The notes under the pieces are model-generated. The model searched no databases and was not told the origin of the DNA. It saw nothing but the letters and a program-made list of their open reading frames with translations. A stretch of DNA of 64,000 nucleotides. It comes from Undaria pinnatifida (Eukaryota; Sar; Phaeophyceae; Laminariales; Alariaceae). Position 1 is the stretch's first letter, and the number at the start of each line of letters is the position of its first letter. Below are positions 48,441 to 58,880 of the stretch, in pieces. The stretch lies in NCBI GenBank assembly GCA_012845835.1, contig JABAKD010000011.1:5356036-5420035 (forward strand), in the 5' to 3' direction. Both the position numbers and the translations under genes were made by a program.

Positions 48441-48746
48441 AACTTTTAGACCCCCGATATCCCGATTACGATTTATTTTCCTGCACGTATAGAAACCCCG
48501 TGTGTCGTAGAGCTTGTGCGAGCGTTCGAGCTCGTTGAGCATATGTACGCACGGCAGCAGGCACAAAGCAAACTACAGCTTAGAGCTACACCACCGCAGT
48601 GGACAACAGTGGACTCTATTCGTCTACGCGCTCTTCCGCTCTCTGTACCTTCGTATCTCTATCAGCTACAAGTGCACCTCCTAATCACATCAGAGCTTTC
48701 TTCTACTCGCACCCTCTTGCTGCCGTGGTCTTGCTGAGCGAGATAG

Positions 48747-51700
48747 ATGCCTTCTTCGGTAAGGATAGCTAAGGGAGCTCTTGTTTGCGACGGAGCCGTG
48801 CTGACAGGCAGCATCACAATAGGGGCCACCACGGTGGTATTTCCAGGGGCCAGGATACAGAGCTCGGAAGGCGCCGGGCCTATCACGATAGGCAGCGGCT
48901 GCGTAGTAGAGGAAGGGGCGAGTATTGTTAACATGAATCCGGGCGCGATGCACATTGGAGACGGTAACCTGTTCGAGGTCGGCTGCACCGTCAGCGCGCA
49001 GAAGGCGAGTGAGTTGGGGCGGGGGGCATAATATCCTCAGGGTTACATCAGGGTATCGAGTATAAGGGATGGGTGTGTTGCTCAGTGAATAAGCGCGGAT
49101 GCGGCTCGCGGAATCAAGTCCGCCTCACTTTTAGAAGCTGTGATCTTCGTATACACATGGTATGCTTGACTCGCTCATGATCATTGACCTGCTGAAAGGT
49201 CGCGCACGCTTCCGGCGTCGACATACTGCAAAATGATGCCGCGTGCGCTTGGAGTTACTGCTCCAGGCGAACCGGCTGCAACCGTACCTCGAACCTGGAA
49301 CCTCGGGCGATGCAATTGTGCAATGATGCCACCATCGAGCCAAAACTAGATGCACTCCACCAAAGTACCCTGACCTCCCTTCGCACCCTGACTCGTACAG
49401 CAGCAAGCAGCAACTCAAATATCAAATTCCAAACAACTACCTGGTATCACACGAGCACAGCAGTGACTTCTCGATCGGGCAGTGCGCGCTCTCGTTGATC
49501 AGAACGTCGGCGGGTCTTGGTTTGTTGGTTTGTTCTGTCCACTCGGAGGTACAGTATCCGTACTACTTCTATTGACAACTTCCCTGACAAGAATCCCTTG
49601 TTCGGCCTGCGATCGGCCTCGAGCTAAGCCCTCCGTGTTCGTTAGCCCCAAGCAAAGTTGTCAAGACACCCTAACAGTCGATGTTTTGATGATTTAGGTC
49701 GTGTTTTTCTTTATTTTTTTTATTTTTCATCCTCCGGCGGATGGGGAAAAATAAAGCTTTTGCTCACCACACTTCCACGTATTTTCATACGCGTCGTGTG
49801 TCGATTTAACTCAGTTGCTTTCGCAGCCCAACGCTAGCTGGCGCACCCTTCGGATCCCATTGTAGGTATAGCGTAAGCTGTCCCTATCAGTGGTCTTCGT
49901 TACAACCCCGGCAGCGCATACTCGTATTTTTATCTCCCGGCAGAGTAGGGACAGCAGAAAAGTGACTCCGCCGTGCGTCATCCCACACACACTTAGATGC
50001 CAAGATTCACATACTTCACAGTGTGCTAATATTCCGAACCGGCACGTACCTGTTAAGCTAAAGAGGCACTATCAACGCCCTCCCTGAGTCTTTACGCAAC
50101 AGTGACGAGCCAAGGCAATAACACAAAACTCCATAACCCAAAGCAACCATAACAATTTGTATAAGAGGAAACCCACCCCCGTAAGCAAAAACCTCTCACT
50201 GACTCCCACATACAACTGTTGCAGTTGTAGACGAGATTACAATAGCCGTGCCAAAATAATAAAACCCAAGGCTATTAATAGAAGTACAATGCCAGAGATC
50301 GCGAGGAACCCCGTTCCCCCGGACTAAAGTCTCCTTTTGCCCCCTACTCCCGCCATAGATGCACAGATCGCGACGGTAATGCGAGGTAGCATATGTCCTT
50401 CTCGCATGACTGAATCATATACTCCGGTATTTTATTTGGCGCTTAGAACATTCGAAATATCTGTCGCCTGCAACCCGTCATACAACCGAAAATCCCTTTT
50501 TAGCTTCAGTACGCTATAGCTCCAAACAATCGAATAAAGGAACAATAAAATGCCGCCACCGTCGACACTAACAGCCCAAGCCCTCCCAGCTACGCAAACT
50601 ATTCAATAATCGCTAAAACATTTCGTGTTTCTTCTCTTCCTTTGCGAATAAGCATTCGCAAAATGATACTACTGTTGATGAAACAACCATCATGAATATG
50701 CCCACCTCTATTGTGCAATCAATCAGAAGACTACTGCCAAAACAAAAGATACCCGCAAAATTCAATACAATCAGTGCCACCATCAATTTTTCTCACACTT
50801 TTACTTTCCAGCTTCTGGACAAGCCGTGGTCACAGGTGTCGTCCCTTCTTCCCGCCGGTTCTCAATACCATACATCAGCGGTACACCTCTTAATATGGTG
50901 CGCCCACGTACCCTTTTCTCCAAATCTTTATTGTATGAATATCAGCTCCATCAGTTCCCTTCTGGTCTCGTCTACACCAGAAAAACACTACAAGTTTTTC
51001 GGATTTACAAAGACTGTTTGATTTGAACATGAAAAACACACTTTCAAATTTACCAGGCGTGTATATCAGCTCCACCAGTTCCCTTCTGGTCCTGCCTATA
51101 CCAGAAAAACTACAAGTTTTTCGAATTTACAAAGACTGTTTGATTTGAACATGAAAAACACTTCAAAACTACCTGGCGAAAAGGGCTACGTGTACCACCC
51201 AGAACGAATCTTAATATCTGCGGGTCTCCACTCTAACCGCGAATAAACCGCTTACTATTTAACGGGTCTTCACTCTTGCCGTAAATAAATAAACGTCTTA
51301 TTCGACCAAAAACAATGCTTCGATCGAAAAGTGAATCCATCGTAGAAATATATTCACCACTTTGACCAGACCTGTACCCCCCCCCCCGCCCCGCGATGTT
51401 GCCGAGCCATGAAGCTCAGCCTGGCGAAATAATGAACCGATCTGCTCCCTTCATGACCTCTCCTGCTGCTGCTGTTGCTGCTGCATATCATGGAGTGCGT
51501 GCGGCCATGCCGCTCGACTTGTTGCCAGGACGAAACCACATTGTTGTTTGGTACTGTTGCAGACAGCCCACGATTACCCCACGTCCTTTCCTACCACTGT
51601 TACCAGCAGCAGGAAGCACGCGGCTATTATGCTGCGCGACTTCGCCCTACCAAATCACTCACCATGGTAGGGTGCACACGGCTGGCGGCCATGCGACTTC

Positions 51701-54700
51701 TCGCGGAAAAATGCAGATAACGCCATACCTGCTGCCTCCAAAACCAACCTCCTGAAGTAGAGGGCGCACGGCAAATAAAAACAAAAATAAATGCCGTGTG
51801 ACTTTAAAATCCCCCCGCTCGTCACGTACGAGGGGGGCGCCCACGATAATACTCCCATCGCGGGGCTTTGGCTCCTGCACCCCTAAAACACGGTTGCCTC
51901 CACAGCATCATCTTCGAGATCCTCCACCATCGTAAGTACAGCTTCCGTCGGTGATTCGTCCATGTCTGCCGGCGAAGCGCAGTTGTCTATCTGGTGTCCT
52001 CTCCCACCACATCGTTCACAGATCGTTGCGGTGCGATCTTGGCTGCAGTGGCCAGCAGCCCTGCACCGGAAGCACTTCCCCATCGAAAATTTCGCTTTAC
52101 CGGCTCAACCTTTCGAATTGGCGTTGCCGTTGCCTTCCTTTACCTTTTCAGACCTTCCCCGACCCCCTTGTGCCTTTCCACCTTCTTTCTTTGACCACTC
52201 CCCTCTTTTCCGACCAGCGCAAGCGGGTCTGCCGAGCCCTTCCATTTGCCAAGCGTCTCGAATTTGCTGCGAACAAGGTTTGATGATTTCCTTTGCAATC
52301 GCACACCTGCTTGAGATTTAAGTCTCGAATCTCGAGCGCGTACTTGGCAACAGGAAAGGCAGAAACAAAGCAAGTGTACAGATTGTTGTCGTCTACACTG
52401 ATGCCCGCATTGTTCAGTCTTTCCCGCAAGTCCTCCATTGCGTACAACTTTTCTACGGGGTCGTCATCCTTCTTCATCGTGAAATTGTACAACTCGCGCA
52501 ACTCGCGCATGCAGGTGCCCTTTTGCGCGTTTGTTTTTGTGTCATACTAATCCACCATTGATTCCCAACATTCTCTGGGAGACTTACTCCGGTGAAAAGT
52601 AGCTTGGTCTACTGTTGTCTGTAAAGCTTGAGAGAGAAACACCCACGCCATCAATTGTTTCTCGTACATAGAGGCTGTCACTCCCTGGGCCACCAGAGAA
52701 GCACGGTCGCTTCCCTCAGCCCCAACCTCAACGTATGAGTCACTCTCAAAAGGCTGATTCAAATCCATGCAGCTTTGCATGGATCCTCATCTGCTTCGAG
52801 AAGGAATCGAAGTTCTCTCTCCCTTTCAAAGTAGGAATAGACATCTTGGGTTGCCCCAAAAAAAGTTGAACACGAACAATCACCCGCGCAGTGATTGAGG
52901 GCTCAACTGGGGGGGCATCGCCCCAATCTTGCCCTCTGCCGCCAAGCTGACCTCCAGTGGGATCAGCTTCCGCAGCATCATCACGCTCCTCCCGGCTCCC
53001 GGTGCCATCGTCAGAGTGATCCAACGATGGCGACACAGGCATCCCTCCCTGCTGTATCCACGGCAGATAACTTTTGCTCCTTGCCGGACTTTTGCTGCGC
53101 CTCGCCTTCTCTTGTCCTTTGACAAAGAGGCCATCATCTTAAGCAGTTCTGCATGGGACGACCTATGACGCTCCTCCGCGTCTGTGGCTGCTTGCTGTAG
53201 ATGCTCGGAAAGCGAGGCCCTGCTCGGAAACTACGGCCCTAAGATCACCAAGTTCATCACCCATGATGAGGCTGAGTCGGTACCAAATCAACCATGGTGT
53301 TCGTTAGCCCAAGCAGAGTTGTCAAGACACCCGAACAGCAGTCGATGGTTTGATGATTGAGGTCGTGTATTATTATCTCCCAGCAGAGCAGGGACAGCAG
53401 AAAAGTGACACCGTGCGTCATCCCACACACACTCAGATGCCAAGATTCACATACTTCACAGTATGCTAATATTCCGAACCGGCACGTACCTGTCAAGCTA
53501 AAGAGGCACTATCAGCACTCCGACCCAGCAACAATCAGTTTCGTGTGCAATCTAACCCTTCCCTGTGTTCCATGCCCTCCCCCCCCCAGTCGTCCCCCGC
53601 CGCGCTTCGCCGTGCACAGCAGCAACCAAAAATATCAGGAGGCGGCAGGTTAGGCCTGAAACGGACTACGGTCTAGACTTGATGTATAATTTTTAGTCAT
53701 GGGAATTCCTAAATGTGTGACTGACGCCACCGAAAACTGCCGTTTCATGGCATCTTTGACACAACAACTAAAATCACCCCCAAAAATCTGTTGACTACAA
53801 ATAAAATCAGGTGGGCGACTATAATGTCTTCCAGCCGAAGTGCGAGGTGGGGAGGGACGCCGCAGTTCCGTCCGGATGCATAATCGGTGAGCGGCGAGGG
53901 CTATATTCATAGGAATAGCAGCAGTAGTGCAGGACAGCTGCACTCGTAGTAGCAGCAGCCAGGAATGCTGATGCAGGCTTGATTTCTTACGTGGGAAAGT
54001 GCCTTTCTGTCTTTTTGAAACCATCGCTTTTATTTTCCAACTCAATTCGTGGGAGGCATTAGCTTTAGTGGCCTTTTAAGACAATCAACTTTTGCAGGTG
54101 TCCCCCCTCCCCCCCCCCCCCCGGTACTTGCCTTCGTTTTAATCGCGCCGAGGGTTCAGCCCCCCCACTGTTCGTCGATTTTCATTTTTTTTTTGCTGAC
54201 TCACGCTCTTGCGTTGCGTTCCGCCCGTCCCTTGTGTTTACGCCATCCATCCTGTTGCTTGCGGGGGCGGCCCGCCCGCCCTCTGCACCTCATTCAACCC
54301 TGCGCCTAAACCGAACCGTTCTGCTTTCGTCTTCGCCCCCGCCTTCATTGAGTACGATACATGTAAGCAAGCATTTTCTTGAGACCATCTACATCATCAC
54401 GTTCCATCCGCATTTCAACAGCGACAGACTTACTTTTGTCTCACAATATGTGTACCTCCGGCAAGCCCCCCCCCCCCCCCCCCCCCCCTCCGCCCCCACC
54501 CCCTCTCATTTGGCTTGCCACGTCTTAATCCGATTGTACGCCTTCCCCCCCCTGGCACCTCTTCTCTCGTTTGGCTCCGTTTGAATCCGGCTGTATTTTT
54601 TTTCTCTGGTGTGAAGGACCGACGGTGTGTTTGGCCGCGGCTTCAACGTTGGAGAGCAACTGTTCTGTGTTCCGACTAGATGGGGAGGCAGTGGAGTACA

Positions 54701-55197
54701 GGATACAAAAGCGGCCCAGGAACGCAGAAACAAATGTGCGTACGTTTTTTTTCGTCACTGTTGAGATGATCCCGAAAAATGGCGTTCCATACGGCGCCAT
54801 TTTAAGAGTACCTTCGACTAATACGTTTATTCCTGGTGGAGAGGGGGCAGAGTCCGAATGGTAGCAACCAAATTGACGTGCAGAATTAACATGATGCCGA
54901 TGCTTGGCTTGTCCGGCCGTGGTTTGGTAAGAATGCTTCATGGTGACCACTTTTGTTGGTGTGGAGAGTTTATCATGGCGGTGCTACTCGCTTGTTCGGT
55001 TCGGCTGGGGTTCCAAGGACGCGTACTTCCATACCCCCTTTTCCTTTTCCCCCTTGTTTTGTATTTATTTTTTATGTTCTTGCTTGCCACAGAGGGCCAA
55101 GGTGACTAGCTACGGAACGGCGCTCGCCAGCCAGGGGAAGAAATACTACCTGGGGAAGTACAATAAGCTGTTACCTCCAACGGACGAGGCGACTTGA
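48747..55197 (+). CDS. DCTN6: Dynactin subunit 6 (p27) homologue, three exons
   Basis: Exons: 48747-49008, 54617-54807, 55093-55197. Phases match (1/2, 0), GT-AG throughout, giving 185 residues, close to the roughly 190 of the animal protein. Exon 1 is a left-handed beta-helix of hexapeptide rungs: VRIAKGALVCDG, GSITIGATTVVFPGARI, GPITIGSGCVVEEGASIVN, MHIGDGNLFEVGCTVSAQK. Exon 2 has TLESNCSV and VTVEMIPKNGVPYGAILR, matching the end of the helix and the IPxNxVxYG signature. Exon 3 is a C-terminal helix (GKKYYLGKYNKLLPPTDEA). In dynactin, p27 caps the pointed end with p25 and helps dynein choose cargo. Oddities: one rung (usually GDNNVIE-like) is missing at the exon 1/2 join, and exon 2 has a basic insert of about 25 residues (RIQKRPRNAETN), so a small intron or an extra exon is possible. 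A GC donor at 49005 is an alternative. Confidence 0.82.
49636..50074 (-). repeat. 3' LTR of the copia-type element
   Basis: + strand TGTTCGTTAGCCCCAAGC to GAGGCACTATCA. It matches 53298-53514 except for about 195-220 extra bp in the middle (about 49708-49925). TG...CA ends. Confidence 0.75.
50800..50860 (-). repeat. Dispersed repeat GACACCTGTGACCACGGC, reverse copy
   Basis: AGCTTCTGGACAAGCCGTGG then TCACAGGTGTC; reverse complement of 23017-23070. Confidence 0.65.
50935..51180 (+). repeat. Two-copy tandem repeat of about 125 bp
   Basis: ATCAGCTCCATCAGTTCCCT and CTACAAGTTTTTCGGATTTA recur as ATCAGCTCCACCAGTTCCCT and CTACAAGTTTTTCGAATTTA about 125 bp later, inside the copia remnant. Confidence 0.8.
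51883..52083 (-). pseudogene. Copia gag zinc knuckles
   Basis: KCFRCRAAGHCSQDR is a first CCHC knuckle with its last Cys changed to Arg; CERCGGRGHQIDNC is a perfect CX2CX4HX4C knuckle. An acidic tail (ADMDESPTEAVLTMVEDLED) follows. Nucleocapsid zinc knuckles bind the element's RNA. Confidence 0.8.
52148..53264 (-). pseudogene. Copia gag body, frameshifted
   Basis: Three to four frames are needed to read from MGDELGDLRAVVSEQG (53264) through MASLSKDKRRRGAAKVRQ, the IPTLKGRENFDSFSKQM segment, the SMYEKQLMAWVFLS segment, to AGISVDDNNLYTCFVSAF. A stop follows WESMVD near 52547. Confidence 0.75.
53298..53514 (-). repeat. 5' LTR of the copia-type element
   Basis: Shorter copy of 49636-50074; the middle of about 200 bp is absent. 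Sequence on both sides of the gap (GGTCGTGT and ATCTCCC) matches. Confidence 0.75.
53515..54616. other. Dynactin intron 1, distal part: no feature recognised
   Basis: Poly-C runs at 54100-54122 and 54464-54490. The rest shows no repeat or exon that I can support. Confidence 0.45.
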
Positions 55198-56489
55198 GGA
55201 GCTGCGAAAATAAAAACTAAAATCATCGTTTCACGCGCCCCTCTTTTTTTTTCAGCGTTCAGGGCAGCTCCTGTCTGCCTGCGTGCTGGTGTGCTTTTGG
55301 ATACCGCCTGCACAATTCGCCCGCAGTGGGAGAGACTGCTTTTATGTTTTGTACAAGACAAATAAAGACACCTCAGCTGTGAGATCGGGGATTCCGTTCA
55401 ACTAATATTTGCAAGCTGCATGTGATGCTTCGATCTTGTGGAGCACTCGTAGTGTCCACATTGGTGGACATCGAACGATAATCGAACTTGAGTGCTTCTG
55501 GGTACCGCTCATACAAATTCACCCGCAGTTGGCGACTGTTAACGCCGTCGCTTGCCCACACACGTAGCGTCCGCTCTTGTGCGTCAGGAAAACCGAGCTT
55601 AGAAGCTATTTTGATACTTCAGGCATGACGAAGTTATCTGACGATTGCAGGATCAGCCACACGACGCGATGCGGACTGCTAGGTTACAGGGACACTATTG
55701 TTTTGATTTCTGACTCCAATGCGAAGGAATTTAGTTGCACGACACGCGCGTGGCAAGCACTACTGACTGTTTCGTGCGTGCTTACACTATTGCATGGTAC
55801 AGGCCGCACTTGTCACATGTGTGTGTGTTTTGCGGCTATTAAACAGCAGCAGACACATGCTACGGTGAAGGTGCACCGTTTTTTTCTTGATACTCCTCCT
55901 CGTGTGGGGGGCTCTGTATCAAATACGTCACCCAAAAACGTGTTTTGAGTGAACCGAAAGTGAACCGTGTAACCAAACCCATGGCTTACTGTGCAGGTAT
56001 ACAAAATATCCACGTAGCAGAGCAAGACTGACATCCCCGACGATTTTGGGTCCAGGAGCCACGTCATTCAGATTTTTGTTGTTTCCAACAAAGTGCTTCG
56101 TGCACCTCCACCGTACAAGGCGTCGCTCTACAAGTACAATCGGTCCACAAGGGTTTAAAAATACGCGGTGCAATTTCCCGTTTGCGCGCTCTACGAAGGC
56201 GGGGCAAAAGCGAGGTTGCTTTTGTGACGTACAGCTGACTGTGCCGCGGATGTTGCGGTAATGGTTGCGGCTTGGCGCAGCTTCGTCAAAGTAGCTGATA
56301 GTCCACACTGATAGCGCCTCACTTCGTGTTTGTTCCGAGATGTTTCCCAGCGTCTTGAGGTTTCAAGGCAAGCATTTTTCAACCCCTTTTTTTCGTCAAA
56401 GCTGGGCCAAGGTCGAGGCCTATAACTACAGTCCTCGTGTTTTATCTCGACGTGCGTTTTATTTATAGTACAGTAGACACAAGCATTGC
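55198..56489. other. Intergenic after the dynactin gene
   Basis: CAGCTGTGAG-family copy at 55372-55440. ORFs at 55577-55948 and 56308-55928 show no domain. No gene called. Confidence 0.45.
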
Positions 56490-56728
56490 TACGATAGAGG
56501 TCGTGCACCCCTTTTTTTTTTTAGATACGTCGATCTGGGAGCTCAAGACCTCTCCCAAAAACTGCTTAAGAAACAAATGAAGCTGCTGCCCGAAAAAAAT
56601 CCCATGGCCTAGGTAGACAACGAAAATGGTCCAAAAATACAGCCTAATTCGGACGTTTTTGGGTTAAGAAGCTCCGTCATTGAGAAAACACTTTATACGA
56701 AAAGTGCTACCTCTAGTCTATTATCGTA
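56490..56728 (+). mobile_element. TA-flanked MITE (CGATAGAGGT ends), copy B
   Basis: GCTACGATAGAGGTCGTGCA at the left; CTACCTCTAGTCTATTATCG then TAGC at the right (the right end carries a small insertion). Interior with TTTTGGGTTAAGAAGCTCCG in reverse relative to copy A. Confidence 0.7.
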
Positions 56729-57095
56729 GCATGCATGCATCAGTAGGGGTGCGCACCCTGATTCTTCTGAGGCTGTTTACTTTTGAGGAGCTCTTACATG
56801 CATGACCCGAACTCACAAAAAAGAAATGAGGAAAATCGAGAGTGCATCGCGATGAACCACATATAACGGTCTAGCTATGGCCTAGGTATTTGTGGTAGTC
56901 TTTCTTGGGTGGCAAGCGGTGTAGTCGGTTTTTGCAGGCGGGAGTAGGCGGGAGCAGTGAGACGTATGCACCAGTATGGACCTGGCACATCGTAGGCTGA
57001 CTCCCGGCTTCACTTTTGTATGTTTCTGATGGAGGCGTGCATTGCGTCAGCTGTGATATATGCGTGTACCACCTTTGGTTCGTTTGTGTTTGTTC
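56729..57095. other. Intergenic, nothing recognised
   Basis: No coding or repeat feature is supported. Confidence 0.4.
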
Positions 57096-57190
57096 CCTGG
57101 GGGTATTCCTCAGCGCTCCAGCGTGACTGGAGCCTGTCCTGTGACCACGGGCTTGATTATGCGAGCTAATGTGAGAACAACAACAATATA
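57096..57190 (+). repeat. SINE-like repeat with AAC tail, copy 3
   Basis: GCTCCAGCGTGACTGGAGCC, GTGACCACGGGCTTGATT, GCGAGCTAATGTGAG, then AACAACAACAA. It also shares the upstream CCTGGGGGTATTCC with copy 1. Confidence 0.7.
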
Positions 57191-57333
57191 CAACAAATAA
57201 TATTGCAAGACACAAAGCTTGGCATCGTGACGGGACATAGCGTTTTAGGGAGGCCCCGCCGTTCAGAAAATGCTTTGGCAAAAAAAAGTGCCACCCTTTA
57301 CACGTTTCAGCCCAATGTTCGCTATGCGCATGC

Positions 57334-57604
57334 TACGTTAGAGGTCGTAGTACCTGGTAGCACGTTTTGGCTTTTTTTTCTTTCTTTTTGAGTGACGGGG
57401 CTCCTCAACCAAAAATCGTCGGAAACCGGCCATTTTTTTTCCATGATTCTCGTTGCGTACCTATCTAGCCCATGGCTATCTAGCCCATGGGATTTTTTCA
57501 TCCAGTGGCGATTTTGTTTTTCTCCAGATCAGTTTTTGGGAGATGTCTTAAACACCCAAAATTGAGGAACCCTGAAGACAAAAAGGGGGTGCACCTCTGT
57601 CGTA
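57334..57604 (+). mobile_element. TA-flanked MITE (CGATAGAGGT ends), copy C
   Basis: GCTACGTTAGAGGTCGTAG at the left, TGCACCTCTGTCGTAGC at the right. TACCTGGTAG is inserted at 57351-57360, between GTCGTAG and CACG, relative to copies A and B. Interior GACGGGGCTCCTCAACC and GGATTTTTTCATCC as in copy A. Confidence 0.75.
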
Positions 57605-58559
57605 GCACGCGTTCCACGTACGATATTTGCGCCCGGTTGCATCGACGGAGGCGGTTGTCGCGCCCCTGCTGGAGGTGTAACCGACGTGCACACGGAGGCA
57701 TGGCACAGGTCAGCAAGCCGCGGGCAGCAGAGCGTCGATCCTCCGCATTCATTATTCCGAAGAACAAGGCTATGGTCGGGGATGCTATTATACCATCATT
57801 TTTTATTTTGAGTTTAGGCCACTCGCGAGCGTGGCTCAGCGCCCCACTCAAACGCGAACCTCAATGTGTTTGGTTGGCGAGCGTAGCAGCGTGGCAAACA
57901 ATTCCACGGCGCTGCCTACCGCGGAACCGAAAAAATAATAATACCCACTCGGGTGAGTGGCCGTGAGCAGCCCTGAGTCGCTACAAAAAGATGAAACAAA
58001 AACATGGGCGCTAAAAGTGATCCCTATGACCGTATCCTTTATTCAGACACGTTTTCGGAAAGGTAAAACAAGCTCGGCAACCGGTCAAAACTCAAAAGCT
58101 GATGGATTCTTGCAGGTGTTTTTTTTCCATTTTTTTTTTCTCGCTTTGCTCGACATGTTACGCACTCTTGTACGGAAAAACCCAACTAACTCGCCCGAAC
58201 AAGCGTTCGTTCGATGTCGGCGGTGTGACACGAAAATAATCCTGGAATATATACCTGATGTCAGGCAGAACGATACAACGAGGCGAACTCTACGAGAGAA
58301 AACTAAGAAAAGCAAACCATACAAACGAAACTCGTTCGCCACACATTCTAGGCCGCGTGACGTGCTAAATCTGCCCAGAAACTCCCCCCATAGACCCCTC
58401 CTCCTGATTGTGATGCGCGGGAATTATCCCGTAGATGCCATCCCAGACTCGACGCGAACGAATGCTGCTGTTGTGCTGATTAATGGCATTCACTCTTTCT
58501 TTGTGGCGCCTTCTATATAGGTACGTAAATAACCGAGTTATTCCCCGCGCGAATAAACC
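57605..58559. other. Intergenic, nothing recognised
   Basis: ORFs at 57487-57966 and 57957-58520 have no recognisable domain or splice context. Confidence 0.4.
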
Positions 58560-58880
58560 GACCGTTTTCTGCCCCCGCCCACCCCGGGCCGACCTCCGCG
58601 CCAAGGGTTTCCTATCGTAAAAAGGGTCAACCCACATCGCACTACAGGGAGTCCCTCGTCCTTGCGCTGAGGGTTTCCTATCGTAAAAAAGGTCCCAACA
58701 CATCGCACACACGGGAGTCCCTAGTGTCGGCGCTTCCCTCATGCCGGGGGACAGGGGTTTCCTATCGTGCAAAGGGCCATATCGAAACACGTCGCACAAC
58801 AGGGAGTCTCTCGTGTCGACTCCTCCTAAATAAGAACCCATCTGCGCTACGAGGGGTTTCTCATAATAAAAGGGAACGAA
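58560..58880 (-). pseudogene. Ghost copies of the pentapeptide gene's terminal exon end
   Basis: Four decayed units after the stop codon. On the - strand they read GVDTRDSLLCDVFRYGPLHD, then LGTPVCAM, then GTPCSAM, against GTDTRDSLLCDMF at the end of the true exon; each is followed by a shared TTACGATAGGAAACCC-like segment. Spacing is about 75-110 bp. Confidence 0.85.

Larger units (their letters stand above)
49636..53514 (-). mobile_element. Degenerate Ty1/copia-type element, gag only
   Basis: LTRs at 53298-53514 (5') and 49636-50074 (3'). Internal - strand ORFs 53264-51883 are gag: IPTLKGRENFDSFSKQMRIH, then EKQLMAWVFLSQALQTTV, then NFTMKKDDDPVEKLYAMEDL and NNLYTCFVSAFPVAKYALEI (the UBN2-type gag fold of copia elements), then two zinc knuckles. 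The frames shift several times. No protease, integrase, RT or RNase H is seen in the remaining 1.8 kb, which holds other repeats. It lies antisense in intron 1 of the dynactin gene. Confidence 0.8.
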
